From: an uncultured Bacteroidota bacterium
GTDB taxonomy: Bacteria; Bacteroidota; Bacteroidia; Bacteroidales; FEN-979
Length of the DNA: 37,032 nt
Direction: 5' to 3'
NCBI GenBank assembly: GCA_937900965.1
Contig: CALCGJ010000198.1
Location: 1-37,032, forward strand
The notes beneath the pieces are model-generated. The model was not told the DNA's origin. It ran no database searches and saw nothing but the letters and a program-made list of their open reading frames with translations. Numbering within the stretch: position 1 is the stretch's first letter; each line of letters starts with the position of its first letter. Positions 9,499 through 16,969 of the stretch are shown piece by piece. The translations under genes were made by a program, and so were the position numbers.

Positions 9499-9533
9499 CT
9501 GCCAACTGCCAACTGCCCACTGCCAACTGCCAA
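9499..9533. repeat. Five tandem copies of a 7-bp unit (CTGCCAA)
   Basis: Five consecutive heptamers run from 9499 to 9533: CTGCCAA, CTGCCAA, CTGCCCA, CTGCCAA, CTGCCAA, then CTGAACT. Only the third unit differs. The array sits between the convergent genes mutB and the C10-remnant gene. A degenerate relative of the same motif, on the other strand, occurs upstream of radA at 23491-23517. Confidence 0.85.
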
Positions 9534-9555
9534 CTGAACTTCGTGGCGCGTTTTG

Positions 9556-10158
9556 TCAGTTTTTGATAATTTTTCCTGCCAAAATTTGTTCCCCTTCAAA
9601 AGAAACCCTAACGAGATATAATCCGGCTGGGAGGTGGGTAATGGAAATTTTGGAAAATGGAGCCGATTGGGTCCAGTCGGTTTCGATCCATCCTCCGGAA
9701 GGGGTGCTCCCTTCAGGTGGCCATTGCTGAACCGGTGTCATCAGCAAACGCCCGTCAAGGAATTGTTCCCATTCCCGGGCAATTGCGGTTTTTTGGGAAA
9801 ATGGCAACTGGTCAGAGAATTGTATCCTGTTAATAAGGTCTTGTGAAAAAATTGCTTTTGCCTTCGAGTCATCTTCTTTTGAAAGGAGAAAGTCATTCGT
9901 AACGGAGTAGGCATAGATTGGCCGGGTTGATTTAGAAGTGGAGGCAATGACGAATCCGGAAGGTGCAAACTGGAAGATATGCCCTATCGGCTGCATCTCC
10001 TTTGAAAGGAGTGTTAGTGAGCCCCGAAGAACGGCTTCCGGGTTTTCGCCAGTCATGAATTTTTGAGAAGCACGGTTCAGATCTTCAAAAGTGACCTCCT
10101 GGGCCTGAATGGATCCAAAAGATGCCAGGCATACAAGGGTTATTGCGAACAGTTTCAT
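9556..10158 (-). CDS. C10-protease propeptide-like protein with truncated T9SS tail; probable remnant
   Basis: A 200-residue secreted protein (start ATG at 10158; the ORF track uses an upstream TTG). After a signal peptide (MKLFAITLVCLASFGSIQAQ) comes a domain resembling the Spi/C10 (streptopain) propeptide, with the hallmark GFVIASTSKSTRPIYAYS. Next is GGWIETDWTQSAPF, which looks like the start of a mature C10 protease just before the catalytic Cys. The sequence then passes directly into FSKISITHLPAGLYLVRVSFEGEQILAGKIIKN, the last 33 or so residues of a T9SS type A sorting domain. The catalytic domain and the first half of the tail are absent. It may be a product of in-frame deletion, or a retained secreted protease inhibitor. 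Confidence 0.7.
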   Translation of the reverse strand: MKLFAITLVCLASFGSIQAQEVTFEDLNRASQKFMTGENPEAVLRGSLTLLSKEMQPIGHIFQFAPSGFVIASTSKSTRPIYAYSVTNDFLLSKEDDSKAKAIFSQDLINRIQFSDQLPFSQKTAIAREWEQFLDGRLLMTPVQQWPPEGSTPSGGWIETDWTQSAPFSKISITHLPAGLYLVRVSFEGEQILAGKIIKN

Positions 10159-10179
10159 ATGGCAGTGATTAATATCTTT

Positions 10180-10187
10180 CAAAGATA
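10180..10187 (-). promoter_or_regulatory. Candidate -7 box for the C10-remnant gene
   Basis: On the minus strand TATCTTTG matches TAnnTTTG exactly, 21 bp before the ATG at 10158. A weak -33 candidate (TTCTG) lies about 21 bp further upstream. Such a promoter would argue that the remnant gene is still expressed. Confidence 0.4.
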
Positions 10188-10248
10188 CATATTCAATTGA
10201 ATCATTGCCAGAAAAAATCGGTAACTTGCCTCATCTAATCTATGAGAG

Positions 10249-10917
10249 ATGGATAAGAACCTAGTTGAATATGCTCAGCAATTTACCTCTCCGGAGTCCC
10301 AGATCCTTTCAAAAATCAACAGGGAAACCCATTTGACCCAGACATATCCCCAGATGCTGGCTGGTCATATGCAGGGATTGCTGCTCCGGATGATAAGCCA
10401 AATGATCCGTCCGGAGAGGATCCTGGAAATCGGGACGTTTACCGGTTATTCGGCAATCTGTCTGGCGGAGGGACTAACCCCACCCCCCAGCACCCTCCCC
10501 TTCAAGGGGAGGAGAAGGGGAGGGGTCATCCACACCATTGAATCCAATCCTGAACTCGAATCCACTATCCGCACGTACCTGGAAGAAGCCTCATTGGAGG
10601 ATTCCGTGATTCTGCATATCGGGGATGCGATCGAGATCATCCCTGCTATCGATGAGACATGGGACCTGGTTTTTATCGATGCAGATAAACCAAATTACCG
10701 GAATTACTATGAACTTGTGTTGCCCCGGGTTCGGAAAGGTGGGTTTATACTGGCCGACAATGTTCTTTGGAGCGGGAAAGTGTTGGATCTGCCACTTAAA
10801 TGGGACAGGGATACCCGGGGGATTTCAGAGTTCAATGAATTGGTTCAGTTGGATGAAAGGGTGGAGAACCTTCTTCTGCCCTTCCGGGATGGGCTGATGA
10901 TCATCAGGAAACATTAA
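10249..10917 (+). CDS. Class I SAM-dependent O-methyltransferase with a translated palindromic repeat
   Basis: Resembles the caffeoyl-CoA/catechol O-methyltransferase-like family (PF01596). Its 222 residues include the SAM motif ILEIGTFTGYSAICLAEGL (about 58-76), the metal and substrate region DLVFIDADKPNYRNYYE (139-155) and LADNVLWSGKV. The substrate is unknown. Between LAEGL and VIHTIES, where relatives usually have a short loop of about six residues, there is a Pro/Arg-rich stretch TPPPSTLPFKGRRRGG (77-92) encoded by an inverted-repeat element. It keeps the frame and all recognisable motifs, so the enzyme is probably still functional. It is divergent from the C10-remnant gene and 5 bp upstream of a PAP2 gene. 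Confidence 0.88.
   Translation: MDKNLVEYAQQFTSPESQILSKINRETHLTQTYPQMLAGHMQGLLLRMISQMIRPERILEIGTFTGYSAICLAEGLTPPPSTLPFKGRRRGGVIHTIESNPELESTIRTYLEEASLEDSVILHIGDAIEIIPAIDETWDLVFIDADKPNYRNYYELVLPRVRKGGFILADNVLWSGKVLDLPLKWDRDTRGISEFNELVQLDERVENLLLPFRDGLMIIRKH
10477..10526. repeat. Palindromic repeat element inside the O-methyltransferase gene
   Basis: A G/C-rich inverted repeat. The core is CCTCCCCTT (10494-10502), a single C, then AAGGGGAGG (10504-10512), a perfect 9-bp stem. Outer arms ACCCCACCCC (from 10477) and GGGGAGGGGT (10517-10526) pair with one mismatch. Similar CCCCTTCAAGGGG palindromes are scattered in intergenic DNA of many Bacteroidetes (from memory, not searched). Here it is translated in frame as part of the enzyme. 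Confidence 0.8.
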
Positions 10918-10922
10918 TATAC

Positions 10923-11453
10923 ATGGTCAGCTCTTTAGATCTTACACTGCTTGACTGGATCCAGACTCACAGGATTGAATCCATTGACGATATTCTTCGT
11001 TTCTTTTCTTCTGCTACGACATTTATAAGCATCGGTATGATCCTGGTAACCGGATTGATATACAGGTTTAGCAAAACCGGATTGAAAAAAATGGGCCAGG
11101 TTGTCGTTGCCCTCATTCTGGCTGCTCTGATCACCTATTCAGTGAAATCTATTGTGAACCGGGTACGCCCATTCCGGGCTCATGATACAATTGAGAAACT
11201 GACAAAAGGAGGAGGGGCCTCTTTCCCTTCCGGCCACACCACGGAGGTATTTGCAATAGCTACCTCTATCGCTCTGCTCTTTCGCAGAAGGTCGGTTCAG
11301 ATCCCGGTATTAATTTGGGCAGTGATGGTGGGATACTCCCGCATGGCACTTGGGGTTCACTATCCCAGCGATGTGTTGGGAGGTATATTCATTGGGATTA
11401 CTATAGCAGTGTTGACAGATTATGGTTTCAGACGCTGGGTTAATCCACCTTGA
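10923..11453 (+). CDS. PAP2 superfamily membrane phosphatase
   Basis: An integral membrane phosphatase of the type 2 phosphatidic acid phosphatase superfamily, 176 residues with about five hydrophobic segments. All three motifs are intact: KX6RP (Lys75-SIVNRV-Arg82-Pro83), PSGH (102-105) and SRMALGVHYPSD (139-150). Substrates in the family include undecaprenyl diphosphate, phosphatidic acid and lipid A; which applies is not visible. It starts 5 bp after the O-methyltransferase. Its 3' end overlaps the convergent purE by 14 bp. Confidence 0.9.
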   Translation: MVSSLDLTLLDWIQTHRIESIDDILRFFSSATTFISIGMILVTGLIYRFSKTGLKKMGQVVVALILAALITYSVKSIVNRVRPFRAHDTIEKLTKGGGASFPSGHTTEVFAIATSIALLFRRRSVQIPVLIWAVMVGYSRMALGVHYPSDVLGGIFIGITIAVLTDYGFRRWVNPP

Positions 11454-11946
11454 AGTCGAACTTGATCCCGGCCAGCTCTTCATTTGCCTTTACAATCTTC
11501 TTCTTGAGATCTTCTTTAAACTTCACCATCTTCTGGTGGATAAGTTCGTCAGAGAGGGCGAGCATCTCCACTGCCAGGATTGCCGCGTTCTGGGAAGCAT
11601 TGATTCCTACAGTTGCAACAGGGATTCCCGGAGGCATCTGAACGATGGCGAGAAGAGCATCGAGTCCGTCGAGCGAAGCTTTGATAGGGACTCCGATAAC
11701 CGGCAGGGTGGTCATTGAGGCGATTACCCCGGGGAGGTGTGCAGCCATACCGGCAGCAGCAATGATCACTTTAATTCCCCGGGCGCGGGCATTCTTTGCA
11801 AACTCTTCGACCTTCTCCGGAGTGCGATGAGCCGACAGAGCATTGATCTCAAAAGGGATCTGCATGTCGTTCAGGAATTTTGCAGCAGCTTCCATCACCG
11901 GAAGATCGGATGTACTGCCCATAATGATGCTGATAATGGCTTTCAT
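11440..11946 (-). CDS. purE: N5-carboxyaminoimidazole ribonucleotide mutase PurE
   Basis: Catalyses a carboxylation step of de novo purine synthesis (N5-CAIR to CAIR in class I enzymes). The 168-residue protein shows IIMGSTSDLPVMEAAAKFL, the SAHRTPEKVEEF motif with the catalytic His, IIAAAGMAAHLPGVIASMTTLPVIGVP, and VATVGINASQNAAILAVEML. Start ATG at 11946. It is convergent with, and overlaps by 14 bp, the PAP2 gene; it is divergent from hpt, another purine gene, across a 79-bp intergenic region. No purK is seen nearby. Confidence 0.96.
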   Translation of the reverse strand: MKAIISIIMGSTSDLPVMEAAAKFLNDMQIPFEINALSAHRTPEKVEEFAKNARARGIKVIIAAAGMAAHLPGVIASMTTLPVIGVPIKASLDGLDALLAIVQMPPGIPVATVGINASQNAAILAVEMLALSDELIHQKMVKFKEDLKKKIVKANEELAGIKFDFKVD

Positions 11947-12025
11947 AAGTAACTATTTTCAGTTTGAGTACACGAAATTAAGATATTCTTCTTTAATTTG
12001 TGTTAGAAGTACGAATTAACAGTTG

Positions 12026-12562
12026 ATGGAGTTTGTAGAGGTTAAGGATAAAGTATTCCGGAAGTTCATCTCCCTGGAGCAGATTAACCTGGTTGTTCAG
12101 CAGATAGCAGACCGGATTAATGCAGACTATAAAGGGCAGAACCCACTATTACTTGGGGTGTTGAATGGTGCATTTATTTTTGCTGCCGATCTGATAAGGA
12201 GATTGACAATCCCATGTCAGGTATCCTTTGTTAAATATGCTTCCTATGCAGGCATCCGGTCATCCGAGGAGGTCAAAGAGCTGATCGGACTGAATGAAGA
12301 TCTCAAAGGTCGTCATGTGGTTGTTGTGGAAGATATTGTAGATTCAGGGATTACTATGAATCACCTGCTGAAGGATATCGTTAAATACAACCCAGCTTCG
12401 GTTCGGTTGGCCTGTTTTTGTATGAAACCTGAGAATTTTGTGAAAACCTTTACAATAGACTATCTGGGGATTGAGATACCGAATGATTTTATTGTCGGAT
12501 ACGGACTGGACTACGACGGGTATGGACGGAACCTGCCTGAAATATATAAGCTTGAGAACTAA
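12026..12562 (+). CDS. hpt: Hypoxanthine phosphoribosyltransferase
   Basis: Purine salvage enzyme converting hypoxanthine or guanine plus PRPP to IMP or GMP. Of 178 residues, the PRPP-binding motif VVVVEDIVDSGITMNHLL and the early LLGVLNGAFIFAADLIRRL and VSFVKYASY segments are clear, as is the C-terminal DFIVGYGLDYDGYGRNLPEIY. The ORF track starts with a TTG immediately before an ATG; the ATG at 12026 is chosen. It is divergent from purE and 27 bp upstream of adk, so it probably starts an operon hpt-adk-obg. Confidence 0.95.
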   Translation: MEFVEVKDKVFRKFISLEQINLVVQQIADRINADYKGQNPLLLGVLNGAFIFAADLIRRLTIPCQVSFVKYASYAGIRSSEEVKELIGLNEDLKGRHVVVVEDIVDSGITMNHLLKDIVKYNPASVRLACFCMKPENFVKTFTIDYLGIEIPNDFIVGYGLDYDGYGRNLPEIYKLEN

Positions 12563-12589
12563 ATATCGAAATACCAAAAAAATGAAACT

Positions 12590-13162
12590 ATGCTGAACCT
12601 GATCTTTTTTGGACCTCCCGGTGTGGGAAAAGGAACCCAGGCCTCAAAAGCGGCTAAACATTACAACCTGATTCACGTTTCTACAGGAGATATTTTACGT
12701 GAGGAGATCAGGCTCGAAACAGAGCTCGGCATAAAAGTCAAAGATGTCATAGCCAGTGGGGAATTGGTCCCTGATAAGTACCTTATTGAGCTTCTTGAGA
12801 ATACATGCGAAAAACACAAAGGGGCCCAAGGATTTGTCTTTGATGGATTTCCCCGAACCCTCAGGCAGGCAGAGGCGCTGGAGGAGATGATGGAGCGCAC
12901 AAATTGCAAAGTGGCGAAAGTTATTTCTCTCGAAGTCCCGGCGGAGGAACTGGTTCGCCGCCTGGTGAACAGAGCGATTGAACAGGGGCGGACCGACGAC
13001 ACGGCAGATGTGATAAAGAATCGCCTGGTCGTTTACCAAAAGCATACAGAACCTCTCATCGACTTTTATAAGAAACGTGATGTTTTTGTCGTTATACCCG
13101 GAGAGGGTACCATTGATGACATCTTTGCCGCTATCTGTAATGTGATCGACAATAGATATTAA
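12590..13162 (+). CDS. adk: Adenylate kinase
   Basis: Catalyses ATP + AMP to 2 ADP. The 190-residue protein is the short form without the long LID insertion. The P-loop is [13 protein letters not shown] (about 5-17), followed by [10 protein letters not shown], the AMP-site segment [17 protein letters not shown], and [19 protein letters not shown] in the LID region. The ATG at 12590 gives [11 protein letters not shown]; another ATG at 12582 is out of frame. It lies between hpt (27 bp upstream) and obg (40 bp downstream), a common Bacteroidetes order. Confidence 0.97.
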   Translation: MLNLIFFGPPGVGKGTQASKAAKHYNLIHVSTGDILREEIRLETELGIKVKDVIASGELVPDKYLIELLENTCEKHKGAQGFVFDGFPRTLRQAEALEEMMERTNCKVAKVISLEVPAEELVRRLVNRAIEQGRTDDTADVIKNRLVVYQKHTEPLIDFYKKRDVFVVIPGEGTIDDIFAAICNVIDNRY

Positions 13163-13202
13163 CCGGGTCTCTGCCTGGTCTCTTCTTGATAAATCTAATT
13201 TC

Positions 13203-14198
13203 ATGTCAGAATCCAACTTTGTCGACTATGTAAAGATTTTTTGTGCTTCCGGAAAAGGAGGAGCTGGTTCGACCCATTTTCTGAGGACCCGCGGCAATCC
13301 CCGGGGAGGTCCCGATGGTGGTGATGGTGGTAACGGGGGCAACATCATCCTGAAGGGAAAAAAGCAATTTTGGACACTACTCCACCTGAAGTTTACAAAA
13401 CACCTCAAAGCAGGCCACGGAGAACATGGTGCACGAAGTCTGAGGACAGGCGCCTGTGGTAATAATGTGATCATTGACGTCCCGCTTGGAACAGTTGCCC
13501 GTGATTCCGAAACGGGAGAATTCCTTTGTGAGATAACGGAAGCTGAAGAGACTCACGTATTGGTTCCGGGTGGCAGGGGAGGGCTTGGAAATGACCATTT
13601 CAAATCATCCACAAATCAATCACCTAAGTATGCACAACCAGGAGAACCGGGACAGGAAGGCTGGTTCATCCTTGAGCTGAAGCTGTTGGCTGATGTTGGA
13701 CTGGTTGGCTTCCCAAATGCTGGAAAGTCGACACTCCTCTCAGTAATCTCTGCTGCTAAACCGCAAATTGCAGACTATCCCTTTACAACTCTTAAACCAA
13801 ATCTTGGGATCGTTAGCTACCATGACAATCACTCCTTTGTGATGGCTGATATTCCGGGGATTATCGAAGGTGCCCATGAAGGGAAAGGAATTGGACTGAG
13901 ATTTTTACGTCACATCGAAAGGAACTCGCTGCTGTTGTTTATGATTCCTGTAGATTGTAATGATATCCGTGAAGAGTACAGGATCCTGCTCAATGAACTT
14001 CGACTTTACAATGCGGAATTGATGGATAAACCAAGACTTCTGGCAGTGACGAAAGCTGATCTGGCAGATGAAGAGATCACCCGGGAATTAAAGAAAGAAT
14101 TGCCGGATCTTCCATGCGTATTCATCTCCTCACATAAACAAACCGGATTGGAGAAGCTTAAAGGGATGCTATGGGAAGAGTTAAACAAATCTGTATAA
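13203..14198 (+). CDS. obgE: Obg family GTPase
   Basis: Ribosome-associated GTPase involved in large-subunit assembly and stress control. The 331 residues comprise the Gly-rich Obg domain ([33 protein letters not shown] and later [31 protein letters not shown]) and the G domain with G1 [10 protein letters not shown]2 DYPFTTL, G3 [16 protein letters not shown] and G4 VTKADL. There is no C-terminal OCT domain, as is normal for the short forms in this phylum. It follows adk by 40 bp and precedes the second PAP2 gene by 22 bp. Confidence 0.96.
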   Translation: MSESNFVDYVKIFCASGKGGAGSTHFLRTRGNPRGGPDGGDGGNGGNIILKGKKQFWTLLHLKFTKHLKAGHGEHGARSLRTGACGNNVIIDVPLGTVARDSETGEFLCEITEAEETHVLVPGGRGGLGNDHFKSSTNQSPKYAQPGEPGQEGWFILELKLLADVGLVGFPNAGKSTLLSVISAAKPQIADYPFTTLKPNLGIVSYHDNHSFVMADIPGIIEGAHEGKGIGLRFLRHIERNSLLLFMIPVDCNDIREEYRILLNELRLYNAELMDKPRLLAVTKADLADEEITRELKKELPDLPCVFISSHKQTGLEKLKGMLWEELNKSV

Positions 14199-14220
14199 TC
14201 TGCGAAATCTGCCTTTAATA

Positions 14221-14802
14221 ATGCTTGATTCTCTGATACAGTTCGACCAAACATTTTTTCAGGCCTTAAACGGAGTGCATAATCCTTTTTTTGACCAAAT
14301 ATTTTGGTATGCGACGAAACCGATTATCTGGTTGCCACTGTACCTTATTATGTTGTTTCTCATCATCCGTGAGTTTAGATGGAAGACAATCACCATCGTT
14401 ATTGCGGTTGCATTGCTGATCACTGCTTCCGATCAATTGGCCAACTTTTCCAAATATGAAACCCTGAGACTTCGACCCTCCCATGAACCTGAGATTGAAC
14501 AACAGGTTCATATTGTGAATGATTATAGAGGTGGTCAGTACGGTTTTTTCTCGGCACACGCATCAACCAACTTTGCTATTGCCGTATTCTTAATCTTTTT
14601 GTTGCACCGAAGATACAGGTGGTTCGTTCCTGTTTTGCTGATCTGGGCCTCTATCATGGCATATTCGCGCATATACCTTGGAGTACACTATCCGGGTGAT
14701 ATCCTGGCGGGGGTCTTCATTGGGATTATTCTGGGAAGCCTGTTTGCCTGGCTGACCAGGCTCGCTGTTCAGTATCAGTCCCGGTGTGAGCAAAATTGTT
14801 AA
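14221..14802 (+). CDS. PAP2 superfamily membrane phosphatase, variant motif 2
   Basis: A second membrane phosphatase of the PAP2 superfamily, 193 residues with about six hydrophobic segments. Motif 1 is KYETLRLRPSHEP and motif 3 is SRIYLGVHYPGD. Motif 2 reads FFSAHAS rather than PSGH; the catalytic His is kept but the Pro and Gly are replaced, a pattern I associate with a Bacteroidetes subgroup. Candidate substrates are lipid phosphates such as undecaprenyl diphosphate. It is unlike the PAP2 protein at 10923 in length and loop sequence, so this is not a recent duplication. It ends 3 bp before the convergent NDH-2 gene. Confidence 0.88.
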   Translation: MLDSLIQFDQTFFQALNGVHNPFFDQIFWYATKPIIWLPLYLIMLFLIIREFRWKTITIVIAVALLITASDQLANFSKYETLRLRPSHEPEIEQQVHIVNDYRGGQYGFFSAHASTNFAIAVFLIFLLHRRYRWFVPVLLIWASIMAYSRIYLGVHYPGDILAGVFIGIILGSLFAWLTRLAVQYQSRCEQNC

Positions 14803-14805
14803 TGA

Positions 14806-16083
14806 CTACTCACAATCCCGGCACTTCTCTTTACGAAATGGTTGTGTGATAATCCGGAAAGAGTATTCGTATGTAAAGTAGTTCCAGATCCAGTCAAACA
14901 GGATTGCCAGTCGGTTACGGAATCCGATTAACCGGATCAAATGAACGAACATCCACATGAACCAGGCTACAAAACCATGAAATCTCCCGAATCGTAATTC
15001 GGCAACGGCTTTGTTCCTTCCAACAGTGGACATGATACCAAGATCGGAGTAAATAAATGGTTTAGGGGATTCTCCCCGCTGTAACCGAATCAGGTTACGA
15101 GCCAGGTTATGTCCCTGTTGGATAGCAGGTAGAGCCAGCAACGGATGACCGTCTGGACGTTTCTCAGAGATCATCGCCGCAACATCTCCAAGGGCATAAA
15201 TATCATCGTACCCTGTAACCTGGTTGAATTGGTTTACGATGTAACGGCTCTTACGATAGATCGAATCGGGCTTCACACCTTCAATCACTTCCCCTTTCAC
15301 ACCTGCCGACCAGATAAAAGCTACTGATTTGAGAATAGTTCCGTCAGTAAGAACCACGTTCAGGCCGTCGTAATCTTCCACACGTGTATTCAGCCAAACC
15401 TTGACTCCCATACGTGTCAGGTATTCATCCGCTTTTTCAGAGGAGATCTTTGACATCATGGGCAGTACACGATCTGCCGCCTCGATCAGGTGAATATTCA
15501 TCAATCCGGGATCCAGTTCCGGATAGTCATAAGGAGCTATGTGTTTCTTAAACTCAGCAAGTGATCCGGCAATTTCCACACCGGTCGAGCCGGCACCGAT
15601 GATTACAAAGTTCAGAAGAATCTTCTTTTCGTCAATATGCATTCGGGTGATTGCCTCTTCAAACTCACGCAGCAACGTGTTTCGGATGGTGAGGGCATCG
15701 GTTACTGTTTTCAAAGAGAGGCTATGCTTTTTCAGGTTATCATTCCCATAGAAGTTACTGGTAGATCCAGTCGCTATTACCAGAATATCATATGGGATAT
15801 CTCCGATATTGGTGCTGATTTTTTTTGCCCCGGGTTCAATTTTTGTGACATCAGCCATTCGAAACCGGAAGTTCCTGTACCCCTTAAATATCCTTCTGAA
15901 AGGGGAGGTTATTGAGACATCAGCCAATCCGCATGAAGCTACCTGGTATAATAATGGCTGAAATGTATGATGGTTATTCCGATCAACCAGAATAATGTCA
16001 AACGGTTTGTTCCTGAGCTTTTTTATCAGCTCAATCCCGCCGAACCCCCCACCGATGACAACCAATTTTGGATTATCTTTCAT
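14806..16083 (-). CDS. Type II NADH dehydrogenase-like FAD oxidoreductase
   Basis: Predicted single-subunit NADH:quinone oxidoreductase (NDH-2), non-proton-pumping, at the inner face of the cytoplasmic membrane. It has two Rossmann folds: FAD-binding VVIGGGFGGIELIKKL with FQPLLYQVASCGL, and NAD-binding FVIIGAGSTGVEIAGSLAEF; YALGDVA is the second FAD motif. The C-terminus (FVAWFMWMFVHLIRLIGFRNRLAILFDWIWNYFTYEYSFR) is the amphipathic membrane anchor typical of NDH-2. The ORF track begins upstream at a non-ATG codon; the ATG at 16083 (MKDNPKLVVIGGG) is right, giving 425 residues. It begins 11 bp after the T9SS-protein gene and may be the last gene of that operon. Confidence 0.9.
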   Translation of the reverse strand: MKDNPKLVVIGGGFGGIELIKKLRNKPFDIILVDRNNHHTFQPLLYQVASCGLADVSITSPFRRIFKGYRNFRFRMADVTKIEPGAKKISTNIGDIPYDILVIATGSTSNFYGNDNLKKHSLSLKTVTDALTIRNTLLREFEEAITRMHIDEKKILLNFVIIGAGSTGVEIAGSLAEFKKHIAPYDYPELDPGLMNIHLIEAADRVLPMMSKISSEKADEYLTRMGVKVWLNTRVEDYDGLNVVLTDGTILKSVAFIWSAGVKGEVIEGVKPDSIYRKSRYIVNQFNQVTGYDDIYALGDVAAMISEKRPDGHPLLALPAIQQGHNLARNLIRLQRGESPKPFIYSDLGIMSTVGRNKAVAELRFGRFHGFVAWFMWMFVHLIRLIGFRNRLAILFDWIWNYFTYEYSFRIITQPFRKEKCRDCE

Positions 16084-16094
16084 CTGAAACCTTG

Positions 16095-16949
16095 TTAATC
16101 CAACCGGAAGAATCTGGCTGTTTTTACCTGTGATGAAGCAGTCATTGCCCGGATAATATAATAACCTGCAGGTAGATTCCATACTACCAGTGAAATCTCT
16201 TTACTCTGAGGGCTTTCCGAGGAAACCAAACGCCCGGCGGCATCTGTCACAATCAGGGAGGTGATCATTTCCGGAGATGAAACAGTGATCAGTTTCGTAC
16301 AGGGATTTGGATAAACAGACAGGCTGATTGAGATGCCTGGTTCTGGAGTTCCGGTATTAATCGGTTTACCCGAAATGATGATGTCATCGATCTTGTTTAT
16401 CCCCGTTACTTCTAACGGATCCCCGGCTGAGTTGATATTGCTGCTCATGATCCAGCGGATAAACAATGAGGGTTGATTTCTACACTCAATTGGCAGCTCA
16501 AGACTATCTAATGACCCTGTAGTCCAGTCGTTTTGAACCTCGAAAGAACTATTCGGAACTTCTGTCCAGGTTGCGCCGGCTCCTATCCGATATTGTACTT
16601 TCCAATCACGCGGACCGGGATTATTCCCTCCTGATTGCTGTTTGGAGCTAACAGTAAGATGTTCATAATCAGTTGTGGTTATCTCTACTACCCAGCACTT
16701 AAGGTCGGCACCATCATTCCACTCTGTAGCCTGGGCGGCTTTTGTAGTGAATCCGTTTTTTGAGAAATCAATGACGCTTGTACCTCCCTCCGTATGGATG
16801 GATTTGGTTAGGTTGGCCGGGATACCTGCATCTGAAATGCTGTCGCCTGGGCTTCCCGATGGGAAGGTCCATTGAGCAATCAAAACCTGGCTTTGTGAAG
16901 AGGAAATCCAGAGAGAAAAGAGAAAGATGATTGTTAAGATCTGTTTCAT
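16095..16949 (-). CDS. T9SS-exported protein, unknown function
   Basis: A 284-residue secreted protein. The ATG at 16949 gives a good signal peptide (MKQILTIIFLFSLWISSSQSQ). Residues about 22-200 form a beta-rich domain opening with VLIAQWTFPSG and including DWKVQYRIGAGATWTEVPNSSF and DDIIISGKP, a sort of module often found in Bacteroidetes secreted nucleases and lamin-tail proteins; no catalytic residues are recognisable. The C-terminal 75 residues are a type A T9SS sorting domain (SVYPNPCTKLITV, IVTDAAGRLVSS, WNLPAGYYIIRA, KTARFFRLD). It starts 20 bp after the TonB receptor and is probably in the same operon. A binding or surface role is plausible but unproven. Confidence 0.78.
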   Translation of the reverse strand: MKQILTIIFLFSLWISSSQSQVLIAQWTFPSGSPGDSISDAGIPANLTKSIHTEGGTSVIDFSKNGFTTKAAQATEWNDGADLKCWVVEITTTDYEHLTVSSKQQSGGNNPGPRDWKVQYRIGAGATWTEVPNSSFEVQNDWTTGSLDSLELPIECRNQPSLFIRWIMSSNINSAGDPLEVTGINKIDDIIISGKPINTGTPEPGISISLSVYPNPCTKLITVSSPEMITSLIVTDAAGRLVSSESPQSKEISLVVWNLPAGYYIIRAMTASSQVKTARFFRLD

Positions 16950-16969
16950 GGTGGATTGTTTAATTGAAA

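Noticed and set aside
9499-9533. CRISPR-like array
   Set aside because: The units are contiguous 7-mers without spacers, so this is a simple tandem repeat.
10477-10526. Transcription terminator from the strong GC hairpin
   Set aside because: It lies inside an intact coding sequence, is translated in frame and has no following U-run.
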